A DNA stretch of 51,917 nucleotides from Ramlibacter sp. (GTDB lineage Bacteria; Pseudomonadota; Gammaproteobacteria; Burkholderiales; Burkholderiaceae_C), in the NCBI GenBank assembly GCA_028292245.1, contig JAQGMS010000005.1, positions 1 through 51,917 on the forward strand, given 5' to 3'. Numbering within the stretch: position 1 is the stretch's first letter; the number at the start of each line of letters is the position of its first letter. The notes under the pieces are model-generated. The model ran no database searches. It was not told the DNA's origin and saw only the letters and a list, made by a program, of their open reading frames with translations. Both the position numbers and the translations under genes were made by a program. Of this stretch, positions 37,537 to 46,938 are shown piece after piece.

Positions 37537-38586
37537 TCAGACCCGCAACCGTCCGGCGTAGCCCGTCATTTCCAGGTAGCCGCGGCCGACGCGCTTGCCG
37601 TTGCTGTCGAACAGCTCCGACAGCCCTTCCCAGTAGATCGCGCCGGTCGAAGCGCGGCTGTCCAGCTCCTGGTTGTCGATCACGGCCTTGACGGTATAGA
37701 AATCGGCCGGCGTGCGCACGATCCACTCGACCGGGTAACTGGCTTGCGACAACGGGCTGGTCCAGCGCCGCTGCGGGCTGAACACGGCCTCGCCCTGGCT
37801 GAAGGTGTAGAGGCCGCCTTGCGGCGAGCGGAACGAGCCGCCATCCCACAGCGCCGTGCCATCCTGCTTGCGCAGGCGGAAGGCGGTGAGCGCACTGCCG
37901 TCGTCCAGGTTCATGCCGATCCAGTCCCAGCCGACGGCATCGGGATGCAGCACCTCTTCGCTCCACTCGTGGTCGAGCCAGGCCTTGCCGGTGATGTCGA
38001 AGCGCTGTCCCTGCAGCGCGATGGCACCGCGCACCGCGAGCTGCGGAGCGCTGTAGTAGTAACTGGCCTGCGCGGGTTCCGGGCCCTTGCGCGACAAGCC
38101 TGCCTTGCCTTGCAGCAGCACTGGCTGCGTCGGCGTGCATTGCAGGTCGAGCGAGAAATCGGCGGCGGCCACGCGGGCGCGGTACGTATCGGCCTGCCGC
38201 TCGAGCGTCCAGTCGCGCAGCCGCACGCGCGTGTCGCCTGGGGCGGCAGCCGCCACCTCGAAGCCCTCTCGCGCGATCCGCTGGTCGTGCCAGAGCTTGC
38301 GGCCCTGCACGTCGGTCAGCGCCGCATGCGCGAAGATCAATTGCTTGGCGGCGAAGCGCGAAGTCATGCCTTGCGTGCCGTCCACGCGTGAGCGGAAGAA
38401 AGTCACCTGGAAGCCGAACTCGCGCTCGCCCGAGCGCGCATCGCCCGTGACGTACCACCACTCGGTGCGCAAGCCGGGATGGGCGCCGTGATCACGCGGG
38501 AATTCCAATTTCATTGCCGGCAACGCCCATGCGGCATCGCCGAGCACGAGGCCGGGCGCGGCCAGCATCAGCGAGCGCCTGCGCAT
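37537..38586 (-). CDS. lipocalin-like AttH/CrtC-type protein
   Basis: This 349-residue exported protein (signal MRRRSLMLAAPGLVLGDAAW) has the family marks GLRTEWWYVTG, FFRSRVDGTQ, AWLDHEWSEE and GWDWIGMNLDDG. The AttH/CrtC family includes carotenoid 1,2-hydratases and proteins of unknown role that travel with FtsX-type ABC transporters. Nothing else here suggests carotenoid synthesis, so the transporter-linked role is more likely. The start at 38586 follows from the TGATG overlap with the permease gene, and the signal peptide agrees. Confidence 0.87.
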   Translation of the reverse strand: MRRRSLMLAAPGLVLGDAAWALPAMKLEFPRDHGAHPGLRTEWWYVTGDARSGEREFGFQVTFFRSRVDGTQGMTSRFAAKQLIFAHAALTDVQGRKLWHDQRIAREGFEVAAAAPGDTRVRLRDWTLERQADTYRARVAAADFSLDLQCTPTQPVLLQGKAGLSRKGPEPAQASYYYSAPQLAVRGAIALQGQRFDITGKAWLDHEWSEEVLHPDAVGWDWIGMNLDDGSALTAFRLRKQDGTALWDGGSFRSPQGGLYTFSQGEAVFSPQRRWTSPLSQASYPVEWIVRTPADFYTVKAVIDNQELDSRASTGAIYWEGLSELFDSNGKRVGRGYLEMTGYAGRLRV

Positions 38587-41117
38587 CACCAATCCTCCTT
38601 CACCGCCAGCACCGCATCGCGCCCGGCGGCGGCGCGGCCGGCCAACCACGCGGTGACCGTTCCGGCGACCACGACGGCGGCACAAAGCGCCAGCAAGCGC
38701 GCCCACGGCACCAGCAGGTCCATGGTCCAGTGGAAGCTCTGCGGGTTGACGACATGCACCAGGATGACGGAGACCGCCAGGCCCAGCGCCAATCCGGCCA
38801 CCGAGCCGATGGCGGTCCAGGCCGCGCCCTCGGCGGCCACCAGCGCGAGGATCTGGCGGCGCGTCAGGCCCAGGTGCGCGAGCAGCCCGAACTCCTTGCG
38901 CCGCGCCAGCACCTGCGCGCTGAAGCTGGCGGCGATGCCGAACAAGCCGATGCCGATCGCGACCGCCTGCAGCCAGTAGGTCACCGCAAAGCTGCGGTCG
39001 AAGATGCGCAGCGAGGCCGCGCGCAGTTCCTGCGCCGACGCGAACTCCACGATGCCTTGGGCGCCGCCCTCTCGCTGCGCCAGCGCGCGGATGGCCTGCT
39101 GCACCTGCGCCGCCTGCGCGCCGGGTTGCAGCCACAACTGGATGTCGTTGGCGCGCCGGTCGCCGGTCAGGCGCTCGAAGTCACGCCGCTCCATTGCGAT
39201 GGCCCCGCTCTGACGCACGTAATCGCGCCAGACGCCGGCGACGAAGAACGTGGCGGTTCCCGAGGAAGCGAAGGCGGACGACAGCGGCGGAAAAATGGCG
39301 CCCGGCTTCGCGCCGTACAGGTCGATGACGGCCTCGCTGACGTAGACCGGTACCTGGTCCGCAGGGGCGGCGTAAGTGACGCCCACCATCGGCAGCGACT
39401 TCGCCGCCTCGCCGATCTCGCGCGCCAATAGCGCGACCGGCGGCAGCGCGGGATCGAGCAGCAGCTGCCGGCTGCGTTGCGCCGTGACGCGGCGCACGCC
39501 GCTCACGCCGGCGACGTCCTGCACGAACTCCGGCGAGAACCACGCCGTATCGGATGTGGCCGGCGAGGTCGCCGTGCGCAAGTAAAGATCGGCGGGCAGC
39601 ACCACGTCCAGCCAATGCGCCACCGAATCGCGAAAGCTCGCCACCATGACCGTCAGCGCCACGGCCAGGCTCAATGACGCGACCACGCCGCTGACGGCCA
39701 CGGCCGCGCTCTCGCGCACGCGCCGCGCGCGCTCCACCGCGAGCAGGGGCAGCAAACGGCCCGCCAGCGCCGGTGCCAAGCGGTCGTACAACAGCGCCAC
39801 GCCCCAGGGCAAGGCGATGATGCCGCCCACCAGCAACAGCCCGACCGAGGCGTATGCGCCCAGCGGGATACCGGCCACCGGCGGCAGCAAGGCCGCCAGC
39901 GCACCGGCGGCGATCATCAGCAGGCTCGCGACGTGGCCGCCGGCGCGAGTCGCGCCAGTGCCCAGGCCCTTCAGCGTCTGCGCCAGCGGCAAATGCCGCG
40001 CCGCGCGCGCGGGCAGCCAGCCCCCCGCGCCGGCGGCAGCGATCCCGAGCAAGGCGTAGACCAGCGCGGCGGCCGTGCTCCATTGCAGTTGCGGCGCGAC
40101 GCCGGAGAAATAGCCGCCGCCCAAGTCCCCGCCCAGCATCGCCAGCCCCAGGTCGGCGAGCGCCGCACCCAGCGCGATACCGGCCACGCTTCCCACCAGG
40201 CCCAGCGCCAGCGATTCGGCCAGGACCAGCAGGAGGCGTTGGCGTGCCATCAGGCCCAGCACACCCAGCAACGCGAACTGTTGTGCGCGGCGCGCGACGC
40301 TGAGCGACAGCACCGAGTAGACGAGGAACGCGCCGGTGAACAGCGCCACCAGCGCCAGCACCGTGAGGTTGACGCGGTAGGCGCGCGACAGGCTGTCCAC
40401 GCGCAGGGCGGCGTCGCCCGGTTCGGTGGCGACGATCCCCGCCGGCAGGTCGAGCGATCGCAGAAAGGCCGCGCGCTCGGCGCCGGGGCGCAGCCGCACG
40501 TCGATGCGCGAGAGCTGGCCCTGGCGCGCGAACAGGTCCTGCGCCGCGCCGATGTCCATCACCGCCAGCGCGCTGCCGCCCGCGCTGACGGTGCCGGCCA
40601 CCTTCACCTCGCGCAACTGAAGGCCGCTTTGCAGGCGCAGCGTCGCGCTCTCTTGCGCCAGCGATTGCCGCGCCGCGGGATTGAGAAAGACCGTGGCCGG
40701 CGCGAACAGCGCGAACCGGTCGGTGCCTTGTTGCGGCACCGGCATCAGGGCCGGCGCCACCGAAGCCACCAACAGGGCGTCGACGCCGATCACCCGCAAG
40801 GACTTGCGCTCGCCGTTCGCGAGCAACGCCACGGTGGCGAACTCGAGCACCGGGCTCGCGACGGCAACTTGCTCGTTGCCGGCCACGCGCGCGAACAGGC
40901 CTTCATCCAGGCTGCCTTGCACAGCGCGCAGTTCCAGGTCGGGCTGGCCGCCGGCCGAGCGCACCGCGCTGGAGAACTCACTCAATGCCGACGCGTTGAT
41001 CAGGTGGACCGAGAACGCCAGCGCCACGCCCAGCATGACGGCCAATGCCGCGGCCGCGCTGCGCCACGGGTGGTGCCGCAGTTCCTGCCAGGAGAAGGTG
41101 CGAAGCAGCGCGAGCAT
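38586..41117 (-). CDS. FtsX-type ABC transporter permease, two-module
   Basis: This 843-residue protein has an N-terminal helix, a large periplasmic domain (about 45-240), three helices, further central helices, a second periplasmic domain (about 490-690) and three final helices. It is a fusion of two FtsX/MacB-type permease units, equivalent to AttF plus AttG. Such permeases act with a LolD-like ATPase and move lipoproteins or lipids out of the inner membrane. No ATPase gene is adjacent; one lies at 45305-45970 on the same strand. The stop overlaps the lipocalin gene start. Confidence 0.87.
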   Translation of the reverse strand: MLALLRTFSWQELRHHPWRSAAAALAVMLGVALAFSVHLINASALSEFSSAVRSAGGQPDLELRAVQGSLDEGLFARVAGNEQVAVASPVLEFATVALLANGERKSLRVIGVDALLVASVAPALMPVPQQGTDRFALFAPATVFLNPAARQSLAQESATLRLQSGLQLREVKVAGTVSAGGSALAVMDIGAAQDLFARQGQLSRIDVRLRPGAERAAFLRSLDLPAGIVATEPGDAALRVDSLSRAYRVNLTVLALVALFTGAFLVYSVLSLSVARRAQQFALLGVLGLMARQRLLLVLAESLALGLVGSVAGIALGAALADLGLAMLGGDLGGGYFSGVAPQLQWSTAAALVYALLGIAAAGAGGWLPARAARHLPLAQTLKGLGTGATRAGGHVASLLMIAAGALAALLPPVAGIPLGAYASVGLLLVGGIIALPWGVALLYDRLAPALAGRLLPLLAVERARRVRESAAVAVSGVVASLSLAVALTVMVASFRDSVAHWLDVVLPADLYLRTATSPATSDTAWFSPEFVQDVAGVSGVRRVTAQRSRQLLLDPALPPVALLAREIGEAAKSLPMVGVTYAAPADQVPVYVSEAVIDLYGAKPGAIFPPLSSAFASSGTATFFVAGVWRDYVRQSGAIAMERRDFERLTGDRRANDIQLWLQPGAQAAQVQQAIRALAQREGGAQGIVEFASAQELRAASLRIFDRSFAVTYWLQAVAIGIGLFGIAASFSAQVLARRKEFGLLAHLGLTRRQILALVAAEGAAWTAIGSVAGLALGLAVSVILVHVVNPQSFHWTMDLLVPWARLLALCAAVVVAGTVTAWLAGRAAAGRDAVLAVKEDW

Positions 41118-41145
41118 GCACCCATTGTGAGGGAGCTTCGCGAAT

Positions 41146-41174
41146 AAAAAACAAGCCCGCCGAAGCGGGCTTGT
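41146..41174 (-). terminator. rho-independent terminator of the hemerythrin gene
   Basis: ACAAGCCCGC (41151-41160) and GCGGGCTTGT (41165-41174) form a perfect 10-bp stem with a CGAA loop. On the minus strand it is followed by a run of T (A-tract at 41146-41151 on the + strand). It lies just after the hemerythrin stop. Confidence 0.93.
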
Positions 41175-41195
41175 ACCGGGGCGGCGTTGTGGCCT

Positions 41196-41684
41196 TTATG
41201 CGGTCGCTTCCATCTCGGACTTCAGTTCTTCCTTGCGCGCTTCGATCTCGTCGCGCATGGCCACGAGGTCCAGTTTGCGGGCGGCGCGGGCCTTGGGGAA
41301 CATCTCGGTGCGCTCTTCCTTGACATGGTGGTCGATGTACTCGCCCAGCACCTTGACCTTGGCGTCGAATTTGTCGTCCGGGTCGCCGCCGGCCTGGATC
41401 TGCGCGATCAGGTCCTTGGCCGTCTGGTGCTCGACCTCGGCTTCGTCCAGCAGGTCGGTTTCCTTGATCGCCTGGCGCACGGCCGGGTAGAAGATCTCTT
41501 CTTCGACCTGGGCGTGTACGGTGAGCTCCTGGCAGATCTTCTCGGCCAATTCCTTCTTCTTCTGGGTTGCGCTGCGGGCGCGCGATTCCATCAGCTCTTC
41601 GTACTCCTTGAACATCTTCTTGACGGCCTTGTGGTCTGCGTCCAGCAGGTCGCAAGCGTCTTTTTCCGAGCGGGTGGATGCCAT
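41196..41684 (-). CDS. hemerythrin HHE-domain protein
   Basis: This 162-residue four-helix protein has candidate di-iron ligands H18, H57, E61, H86, H119/H120 and E124. Such cytoplasmic proteins bind O2 or sense or handle NO and peroxide. The C-terminal 30 residues are a charged helix (IEARKEELKSEM). The start at 41684 has an AAGGAG site 9 bases upstream. It is transcribed alone: a strong terminator follows and a divergent gene precedes. Confidence 0.9.
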   Translation of the reverse strand: MASTRSEKDACDLLDADHKAVKKMFKEYEELMESRARSATQKKKELAEKICQELTVHAQVEEEIFYPAVRQAIKETDLLDEAEVEHQTAKDLIAQIQAGGDPDDKFDAKVKVLGEYIDHHVKEERTEMFPKARAARKLDLVAMRDEIEARKEELKSEMEATA

Positions 41685-41813
41685 GCTTGTTTCTCCTTGG
41701 GTTGAAAGATGTCCGATGATCGCGAGCGCCGAGGCAGTGCCGTGTAGGAGAACGCCGGAAGCAAGCGCCAAACCGCGCCGACGCCTGGACGGTCGGTGCG
41801 CTAAAGTCTCGCC

Positions 41814-42794
41814 ATGCTCCAGCTCCCCACCTACGACGACGTCGCCGCCGCTGCGCGTCGCCTGCAAGGCCACGCCCATCGCACGCCGGTGCTGCGATCG
41901 GCCACGGCCGACCGCATGCTGAATGCGGAAGTATTCTTCAAGTGCGAGAACCTCCAGCGCATGGGCGCCTTCAAGTTCCGCGGCGCCTACAACGCGCTGT
42001 CGCAGTTCACGCCGGCGCAGCGCAAGGCCGGCGTCATTGCGTTCTCCTCCGGCAACCACGCACAGGCGATCGCGCTGTCCGCGCGGCTGCTCGGCATTCC
42101 GGCCACGATCCTGATGCCGCTGGACGCGCCGCAGGCCAAGATGGATGCCACGCGCGGCTATGGCGCAGAAGTGATCACCTTCGACCGGTACCAGCAGGAT
42201 CGCGAGCAGCTCTCCGCGCGATTGGCCACCGAGCGTGGGCTGACGCTGATCCCGCCCTACGACCACCCGCACGTCATTGCCGGACAGGGCACGGCCGCAT
42301 GCGAATTGTTCGAGGAGACCGGCCCGCTCGACGTGCTGCTGGTGCCCCTGGGTGGCGGCGGCTTGCTCAGCGGCACTGCGCTGGCCACCCGCGCGCTGGC
42401 ACCCAAATGCAAGCTCTACGGCGTCGAGCCCGAGGCCGGGGACGACGGCCGGCAGTCGCTGCGCAAGGGCGAGATCGTCGACATCCCCACGCCCCAGACC
42501 CTGGCCGACGGCGCCCAGACCCAGCACCTGGGGCAGTTCACGTTCGGCGTGATCCGGCGCGACGTCGACGACATCGTCACCGCCAGCGACGCGCAACTGG
42601 TCGAGGCCATGCGCTTCTTTGCCGAGCGCATGAAGATGGTGGTCGAGCCCACCGGCTGCCTCGGCTTCGCCGCCGCCTGCCATGCCGGGCTGCCGCTGCG
42701 GGGGCTGCGGGTCGGCGTCATCGTGAGCGGCGGCAATGTCGATTTAGCCCGGTATGCCCAGCTGATCGGATCGGCGGTAGGGCCTGCCGGCTGA
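41814..42794 (+). CDS. threonine/serine dehydratase-like PLP enzyme
   Basis: The 326-residue fold-type II PLP enzyme has K54 in MGAFKFRGAYNA as the Schiff-base lysine, the SSGNHAQAIA substrate loop, and VPLGGGGLLSGTAL as the phosphate-binding glycine loop. It lacks the C-terminal ACT-like regulatory domain of biosynthetic IlvA, so it is of the catabolic, serine racemase or threo-3-hydroxyaspartate dehydratase type. These cannot be told apart by eye. A TAAAGT hexamer (41802-41807) lies 7 bases before the ATG, so the message may be leaderless. Confidence 0.88.
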   Translation: MLQLPTYDDVAAAARRLQGHAHRTPVLRSATADRMLNAEVFFKCENLQRMGAFKFRGAYNALSQFTPAQRKAGVIAFSSGNHAQAIALSARLLGIPATILMPLDAPQAKMDATRGYGAEVITFDRYQQDREQLSARLATERGLTLIPPYDHPHVIAGQGTAACELFEETGPLDVLLVPLGGGGLLSGTALATRALAPKCKLYGVEPEAGDDGRQSLRKGEIVDIPTPQTLADGAQTQHLGQFTFGVIRRDVDDIVTASDAQLVEAMRFFAERMKMVVEPTGCLGFAAACHAGLPLRGLRVGVIVSGGNVDLARYAQLIGSAVGPAG

Positions 42795-42814
42795 GCAGTT
42801 CCTACAATGCAGCC

Positions 42815-43600
42815 ATGCAACCCCGCGCGATCGAACTGAAGGGCCTGCCGGCCGCCGGCCGGCGCTTTCCCGCGATCTGCGCGCCGCTGGTCGGGCGCAC
42901 GCGCGAGCGCTTGCTGGCCGAAGTGGCGGTGGTCGCGGCCAAGCAGCCCGACATCATCGAGTGGCGGGTCGATTTTTTCGAGGGCATCGCGCATACGGCC
43001 GAGGTGATCGAGCTGGTCGCGCAGATCAAGCACGCCGCCGGCGCCATACCGCTGCTCTTTACCCGCCGTTCGGCGCGCGAAGGCGGCGAGCGGATCCCGC
43101 TCTCCGAAGGGCAGGTGATCTCCCTGTACCGCGCGGTCTGCCAGACCGGCCATGTGGACATCGTCGATTTCGAGATGAGCAACCACCCGACCGACGTGCT
43201 GGAAGTGCGCGAGATTTCGCAGGCGCGCGAGATCAAGCTGATCCTGTCGTTCCACGATTTCGACGGCACGCCGCCGCTGGACGTGCTGAAGGCCCGTTTC
43301 GCGCAGGCCGAACGGATGGACGCCGACATCGCCAAGGTGGCGGCCATGCCCCAGAGCATGGATGATGTCCTCACGCTGTTCACCGCCACCTTGCAATCCA
43401 GCCGCGAGCTTGCCATTCCGGTGATCAGCATGTCGATGGGCCGGTTCGGCGCCGTCAGCCGGCTGTGCGGCTGGGCCTTCGGCTCCGCCATGACCTTCGC
43501 GGTGGGCGAGAGCAGCTCGGCGCCGGGCCAGATGCCGATCGAAGACGTCGATGCCGGCCTGGCCCTGCTGCAAAAGGCGTTTCGCCGGCAAGACCTGTGA
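42815..43600 (+). CDS. aroD: 3-dehydroquinate dehydratase, type I
   Basis: The 261-residue enzyme of the shikimate pathway dehydrates 3-dehydroquinate through a Schiff base. H147 in LSFHDFDGTPP and K174 in DIAKVAAMPQS match the catalytic pair of the type I family. EWRVDFFEG and GSAMTFAVGESSSAPGQM are further marks. A TACAAT hexamer at 42803-42808 lies 7 bases before the ATG. Its stop overlaps the GTG start of the next gene (GTGA). Confidence 0.94.
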   Translation: MQPRAIELKGLPAAGRRFPAICAPLVGRTRERLLAEVAVVAAKQPDIIEWRVDFFEGIAHTAEVIELVAQIKHAAGAIPLLFTRRSAREGGERIPLSEGQVISLYRAVCQTGHVDIVDFEMSNHPTDVLEVREISQAREIKLILSFHDFDGTPPLDVLKARFAQAERMDADIAKVAAMPQSMDDVLTLFTATLQSSRELAIPVISMSMGRFGAVSRLCGWAFGSAMTFAVGESSSAPGQMPIEDVDAGLALLQKAFRRQDL

Positions 43601-45129
43601 GCTCCACCGGCGCAAGCCCGGCACGCTGGACCCTGGTGGCGGCCATTCTCGGCTCCAGCATGGCGTTCCTGGACGGCACCGTCGTCAACGTCGCGCTGCC
43701 CGCGATCCAGAAGGAACTCGACGCCACCGCCTCGCAGGCGCAATGGGTGATCGAGTCATATGCGCTGTTCCTGGCCGCGTTGCTGCTGGTCGGCGGGGCC
43801 TTGGGCGACCGGTTCGGGCGCCGCCGCATGTTCATGGCCGGCGTCATGCTGTTCACCGCGGCCGCCGCCGGCTGCGCGCTCGCGCACAGCGCCGGCCAAC
43901 TGATCGCCGCGCGTGCCGTGCAGGGCGTCGGCGCCGCTTTGCTGGTGCCGGGCAGCCTGGCCCTCATCAGCGCCGCCTATCCGCAGGCGCAGCGCGGGCA
44001 GGCCATAGGCACCTGGTCCGCGTTCAGCGGCGTCGCCGCGGCGGTGGGCCCAGTGCTGGGCGGTTTTCTGGTCGACAACTATTCGTGGACCTGGGCGTTC
44101 CTGATCAACCTGCCGCTGGGCGTGGTGCTGCTGGTGATCTGTTTGAACAAGGTCCCCGAGAGCAGCGATCCGTCCGCGCGGGACAACGCGCTGGATGTGC
44201 CGGGTGCCGTGCTGGCGACGCTCGGGCTCGCGGGCATCGTCTTCGCGTTCATCGAGGCTCCCGTGCGCGGCTGGGACGACCCGGCGGTGCTGGGCGCGGG
44301 AATCGCCGGCGCTGTGGTGTTCGCTGCGTTCTTCGTCGTCGAGGCGCGCAGCCGCTCGCCGATGCTGCCGCTGGCGCTGCTGAAGATCCGCAACTTCGCC
44401 GGCGCCAACCTGCTGACCCTGCTGCTCTACGCCGCGCTGGGCGGCGGGCTGTATTTCTTTCCCTTGAACCTGATCCAGGTGCAGGGCTACAGCGCGGCCG
44501 GCGCCGGCGCGGCCTTGCTGCCTTTCATCGCCATCATGTTCACGCTGTCGCGCTGGGCCGGCAAATTGGTGGACCGGTTCGGCCCGCGCTTGCCGCTGGT
44601 GGCCGGACCGCTGATCGCCGCTGGCGGCTTCGCCTTGTTCGCGCTGCCGGGGGTGGGCGGGGAATATTGGTCGACGTTCCTGCCGGCCGTCATCGTGCTC
44701 GGCCTGGGAATGACGGTGACCGTCGCGCCGCTGACCACCACGGTGATGAACTCGGTCGATGCCGAGCGCGCGGGCCTGGCGTCGGGCATCAACAATGCGG
44801 TCTCGCGCACCGGGTCGCTGCTGTCCATCGCCGTGTTCGGCATCGTGATGAGCGCGGCGTTCGACGCGGCGCTGGCCGATGCGCTGTCGGCGCTGGACCT
44901 GCCGGCGGCGTTGCGCGTGGCGGTGGAGCAGCAGCGCCAGATGCTCGCCGCGATGAATGTGCCCCTGGGCGCGAATGCCGAGACGTCGGCCGCGTTGAAG
45001 CAGGCGATCGGCGAGGCATTCGTCGCCGGCTTTCGCCGCGTGATGCTGGTGTGTTCGGGCCTGTCGCTGCTGAGCGCGCTGGCTGCCTGGCTGTTGATCT
45101 CGGGCAAGCCGCGGCGATCCAAGTCGTAG
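43597..45129 (+). CDS. DHA2-family MFS drug exporter
   Basis: This 14-helix exporter of about 510 residues has LDGTVVNVALPAIQKEL, motif GDRFGRRRMFMAG and the motif C-like SGVAAAVGPVLGGFLV. The start is taken as GTG at 43597, overlapping the aroD stop; upstream frames give an arginine-rich, implausible N-terminus, and the first in-frame ATG would cut into the first helix. It stands without adaptor genes. It is followed at once by repeat copy 2. Confidence 0.87.
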   Translation: MSSTGASPARWTLVAAILGSSMAFLDGTVVNVALPAIQKELDATASQAQWVIESYALFLAALLLVGGALGDRFGRRRMFMAGVMLFTAAAAGCALAHSAGQLIAARAVQGVGAALLVPGSLALISAAYPQAQRGQAIGTWSAFSGVAAAVGPVLGGFLVDNYSWTWAFLINLPLGVVLLVICLNKVPESSDPSARDNALDVPGAVLATLGLAGIVFAFIEAPVRGWDDPAVLGAGIAGAVVFAAFFVVEARSRSPMLPLALLKIRNFAGANLLTLLLYAALGGGLYFFPLNLIQVQGYSAAGAGAALLPFIAIMFTLSRWAGKLVDRFGPRLPLVAGPLIAAGGFALFALPGVGGEYWSTFLPAVIVLGLGMTVTVAPLTTTVMNSVDAERAGLASGINNAVSRTGSLLSIAVFGIVMSAAFDAALADALSALDLPAALRVAVEQQRQMLAAMNVPLGANAETSAALKQAIGEAFVAGFRRVMLVCSGLSLLSALAAWLLISGKPRRSKS

Positions 45130-45136
45130 TCGTGTA

Positions 45137-45294
45137 GTTGGCGGGCCGCGGTTTTTTGAACGCAGAGGGCGCAAAGATTACGCAGAGGACGCAGAGGAAG
45201 TCAGGAGAAAAATTGAATTCTCTCTTTGGTTTTCTCTGCGTCCTCTGCGAATCCTCTGCGCCCGCTGCGTTCAAAAATGCCGCCGCGCGCCAAC
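45137..45294. repeat. CGCAGAGG inverted repeat, copy 2
   Basis: The left arm runs from GTTGGCG (45137) through TTTTTTGAACG and four CGCAGAGG-like units. The right arm mirrors it down to CGCCAAC (45294). The spacer of about 30 bases is A/T-rich. It lies between converging genes, as copy 1 does, and may act as a two-way terminator. Confidence 0.9.
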
Positions 45295-45304
45295 CATCCC
45301 GCAA

Positions 45305-45970
45305 CTAGCGCGGCGCGACGCCTTCGCTCGTCAGCAGCAGCACCCGGTCCGCGCGCGCGGCTGCGGCTTCGGAGTGTGTGACCAGCACCAAGGACGCGCC
45401 GTGCTCGCGCGTTTGCGAGACCAGCACGTCCATTACCTTCAACGCCGTGCCGGGGTCTAGATTGCCTGTCGGCTCGTCGGCCAGCAGCAGCGCCGGCCGG
45501 TGGATCAGGGCGCGGGCGATCGCGACTCGCTGCAATTGCCCACCCGACAATTGCTGGGGCAAGCGCGCCCCGAGCCCTTGCAGGCCGACGGCCGCCAGCA
45601 TCTGTTCCACGCGGCCGTCGTCGGGCTCGCGCAGCAGCATCAGCGGCAGCGCCACGTTCTGCGCGACGTCCAGGTGGGGCAACACGTGAAAGGCCTGGAA
45701 CACGAAGCCGACTTGGCGCCGCCGCAGCAGGGCGCGAGCGTCGTCGTCGAGCGTGCCCAGGTCGTTGCCGTCCAGGACCACCGAGCCCTGGTCCCAGGTG
45801 TCGAGCCCGGCCATGCAATTGAGCAAGGTGGATTTGCCGACGCCGGACTCGCCGACGATGGCCACGAACTCGCCGGGCGCCACGTCCAGCGATACGTTGG
45901 CGAACACCGTCATCTCGCCGTAGTGCTTGGCGAGCTCGCGCACCGAAAGGGTGGGGTTCGCCGAATTCAT
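45305..45970 (-). CDS. ABC transporter ATP-binding protein (LolD/MacB type)
   Basis: This 221-residue ATPase has Walker [10 protein letters not shown] at 40-48, signature [10 protein letters not shown] and Walker [13 protein letters not shown], in the subgroup that serves FtsX/MacB/LolCE permeases. No permease gene is adjacent. The permease at 38586-41117 lacks its ATPase, so the two may form one transporter. The start at 45970 overlaps the miaA stop as ATGA; longer upstream frames lie inside miaA. Confidence 0.9.
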   Translation of the reverse strand: MNSANPTLSVRELAKHYGEMTVFANVSLDVAPGEFVAIVGESGVGKSTLLNCMAGLDTWDQGSVVLDGNDLGTLDDDARALLRRRQVGFVFQAFHVLPHLDVAQNVALPLMLLREPDDGRVEQMLAAVGLQGLGARLPQQLSGGQLQRVAIARALIHRPALLLADEPTGNLDPGTALKVMDVLVSQTREHGASLVLVTHSEAAAARADRVLLLTSEGVAPR

Positions 45971-46938
45971 GCGGCGGCCCGCACCGCTTGCAGCATTTGA
46001 TCGAGTGCATCGGGCGCATCGGCCGCGATCACGCGACGCTGCGGCATGCCACGCAGCCAGGTGAGTTGCCGCTTGGCAAGCTGCCGTGTGGCGAAGATGC
46101 CTTTGTCGCGCAGTGGGTCGATGGGGAGTTCCGCGCTTGCGCCGGCCTCGTGCGCGTCCAGGATATCCCAAGCCTGCCGGTAGCCGACGCACCGCATGCT
46201 GGGCAGGTCGGCGCTCAGGTCGCCGCGCGCGCGCAAGGCCTTCACCTCTTCCAGAAAACCTGCCGCCAGCATTGCGTCGAAGCGCTGCGCGATGCGCTCG
46301 TGCAGCCAGCCGCGATCCGCCGGTTCGAGCGTGAACAGCGGGATATCGCTCCATCCCGGGTCCTTTGGAGCGGCTTCCTTCGCGTGGAAACTCGAGAGCG
46401 GCTGGCCGGACACGCGAAACACCTCCAGCGCCCGCTGGATGCGCTGCGCGTCGTTGGGTGCCAGCCGGGCCGCGGTGACGGCATCGACACGCGCCAGCTC
46501 GGCGTGCATCGCCGGCCAACCTTCCCGGGCCGCTTGTGCTTCGAGTTCCGCGCGCACGTCGGCGTCGGCCGGCGGCATCGCGGCCAGCCCTTCGAACAGG
46601 GCCTTGAAGTACAGCATGGTGCCGCCAGTGAGCAGTGCCAATTTGCCGCGCGCGTTGATCTCGCCAGTCAGCCGCTTCGCATCGGCCGCGAACTCGGCGG
46701 CGCTGTAGGCCTGCAAGGGATCGCGGATGTCGATCAGGTGATGCGGCACCGCCGCGCGCTCTTCGGGTGTGGGTTTGGCCGTGCCGATGTCCATGCCGCG
46801 GTAGACCACAGCCGAATCGACGCTGATGATCTCCGCGCCGAACTCCTGCGCGATGGCCAGCGCCGCGGCGGTCTTGCCCGACGCGGTCGGCCCGGCCAGC
46901 GCGATCGCGCGGACCTCAGGGCCTGCGCGGGTCGCCAT
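45967..46938 (-). CDS. miaA: tRNA dimethylallyltransferase
   Basis: This 323-residue enzyme adds a dimethylallyl group to A37 of tRNAs that read codons starting with U. P-loop GPTASGKT is at 16-23, followed by [20 protein letters not shown], a mark of the family. The C-terminal [12 protein letters not shown] and [16 protein letters not shown] are also diagnostic. Its start overlaps the end of the upstream MFS gene by 23 bases. Confidence 0.95.
   Translation of the reverse strand: MATRAGPEVRAIALAGPTASGKTAAALAIAQEFGAEIISVDSAVVYRGMDIGTAKPTPEERAAVPHHLIDIRDPLQAYSAAEFAADAKRLTGEINARGKLALLTGGTMLYFKALFEGLAAMPPADADVRAELEAQAAREGWPAMHAELARVDAVTAARLAPNDAQRIQRALEVFRVSGQPLSSFHAKEAAPKDPGWSDIPLFTLEPADRGWLHERIAQRFDAMLAAGFLEEVKALRARGDLSADLPSMRCVGYRQAWDILDAHEAGASAELPIDPLRDKGIFATRQLAKRQLTWLRGMPQRRVIAADAPDALDQMLQAVRAAA

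Noticed and set aside
37537..38586. Carotenoid 1,2-hydratase role for the CrtC-like protein
   Set aside because: No other carotenoid genes are present, and the gene is coupled to an FtsX-type permease, which fits the AttH type better.
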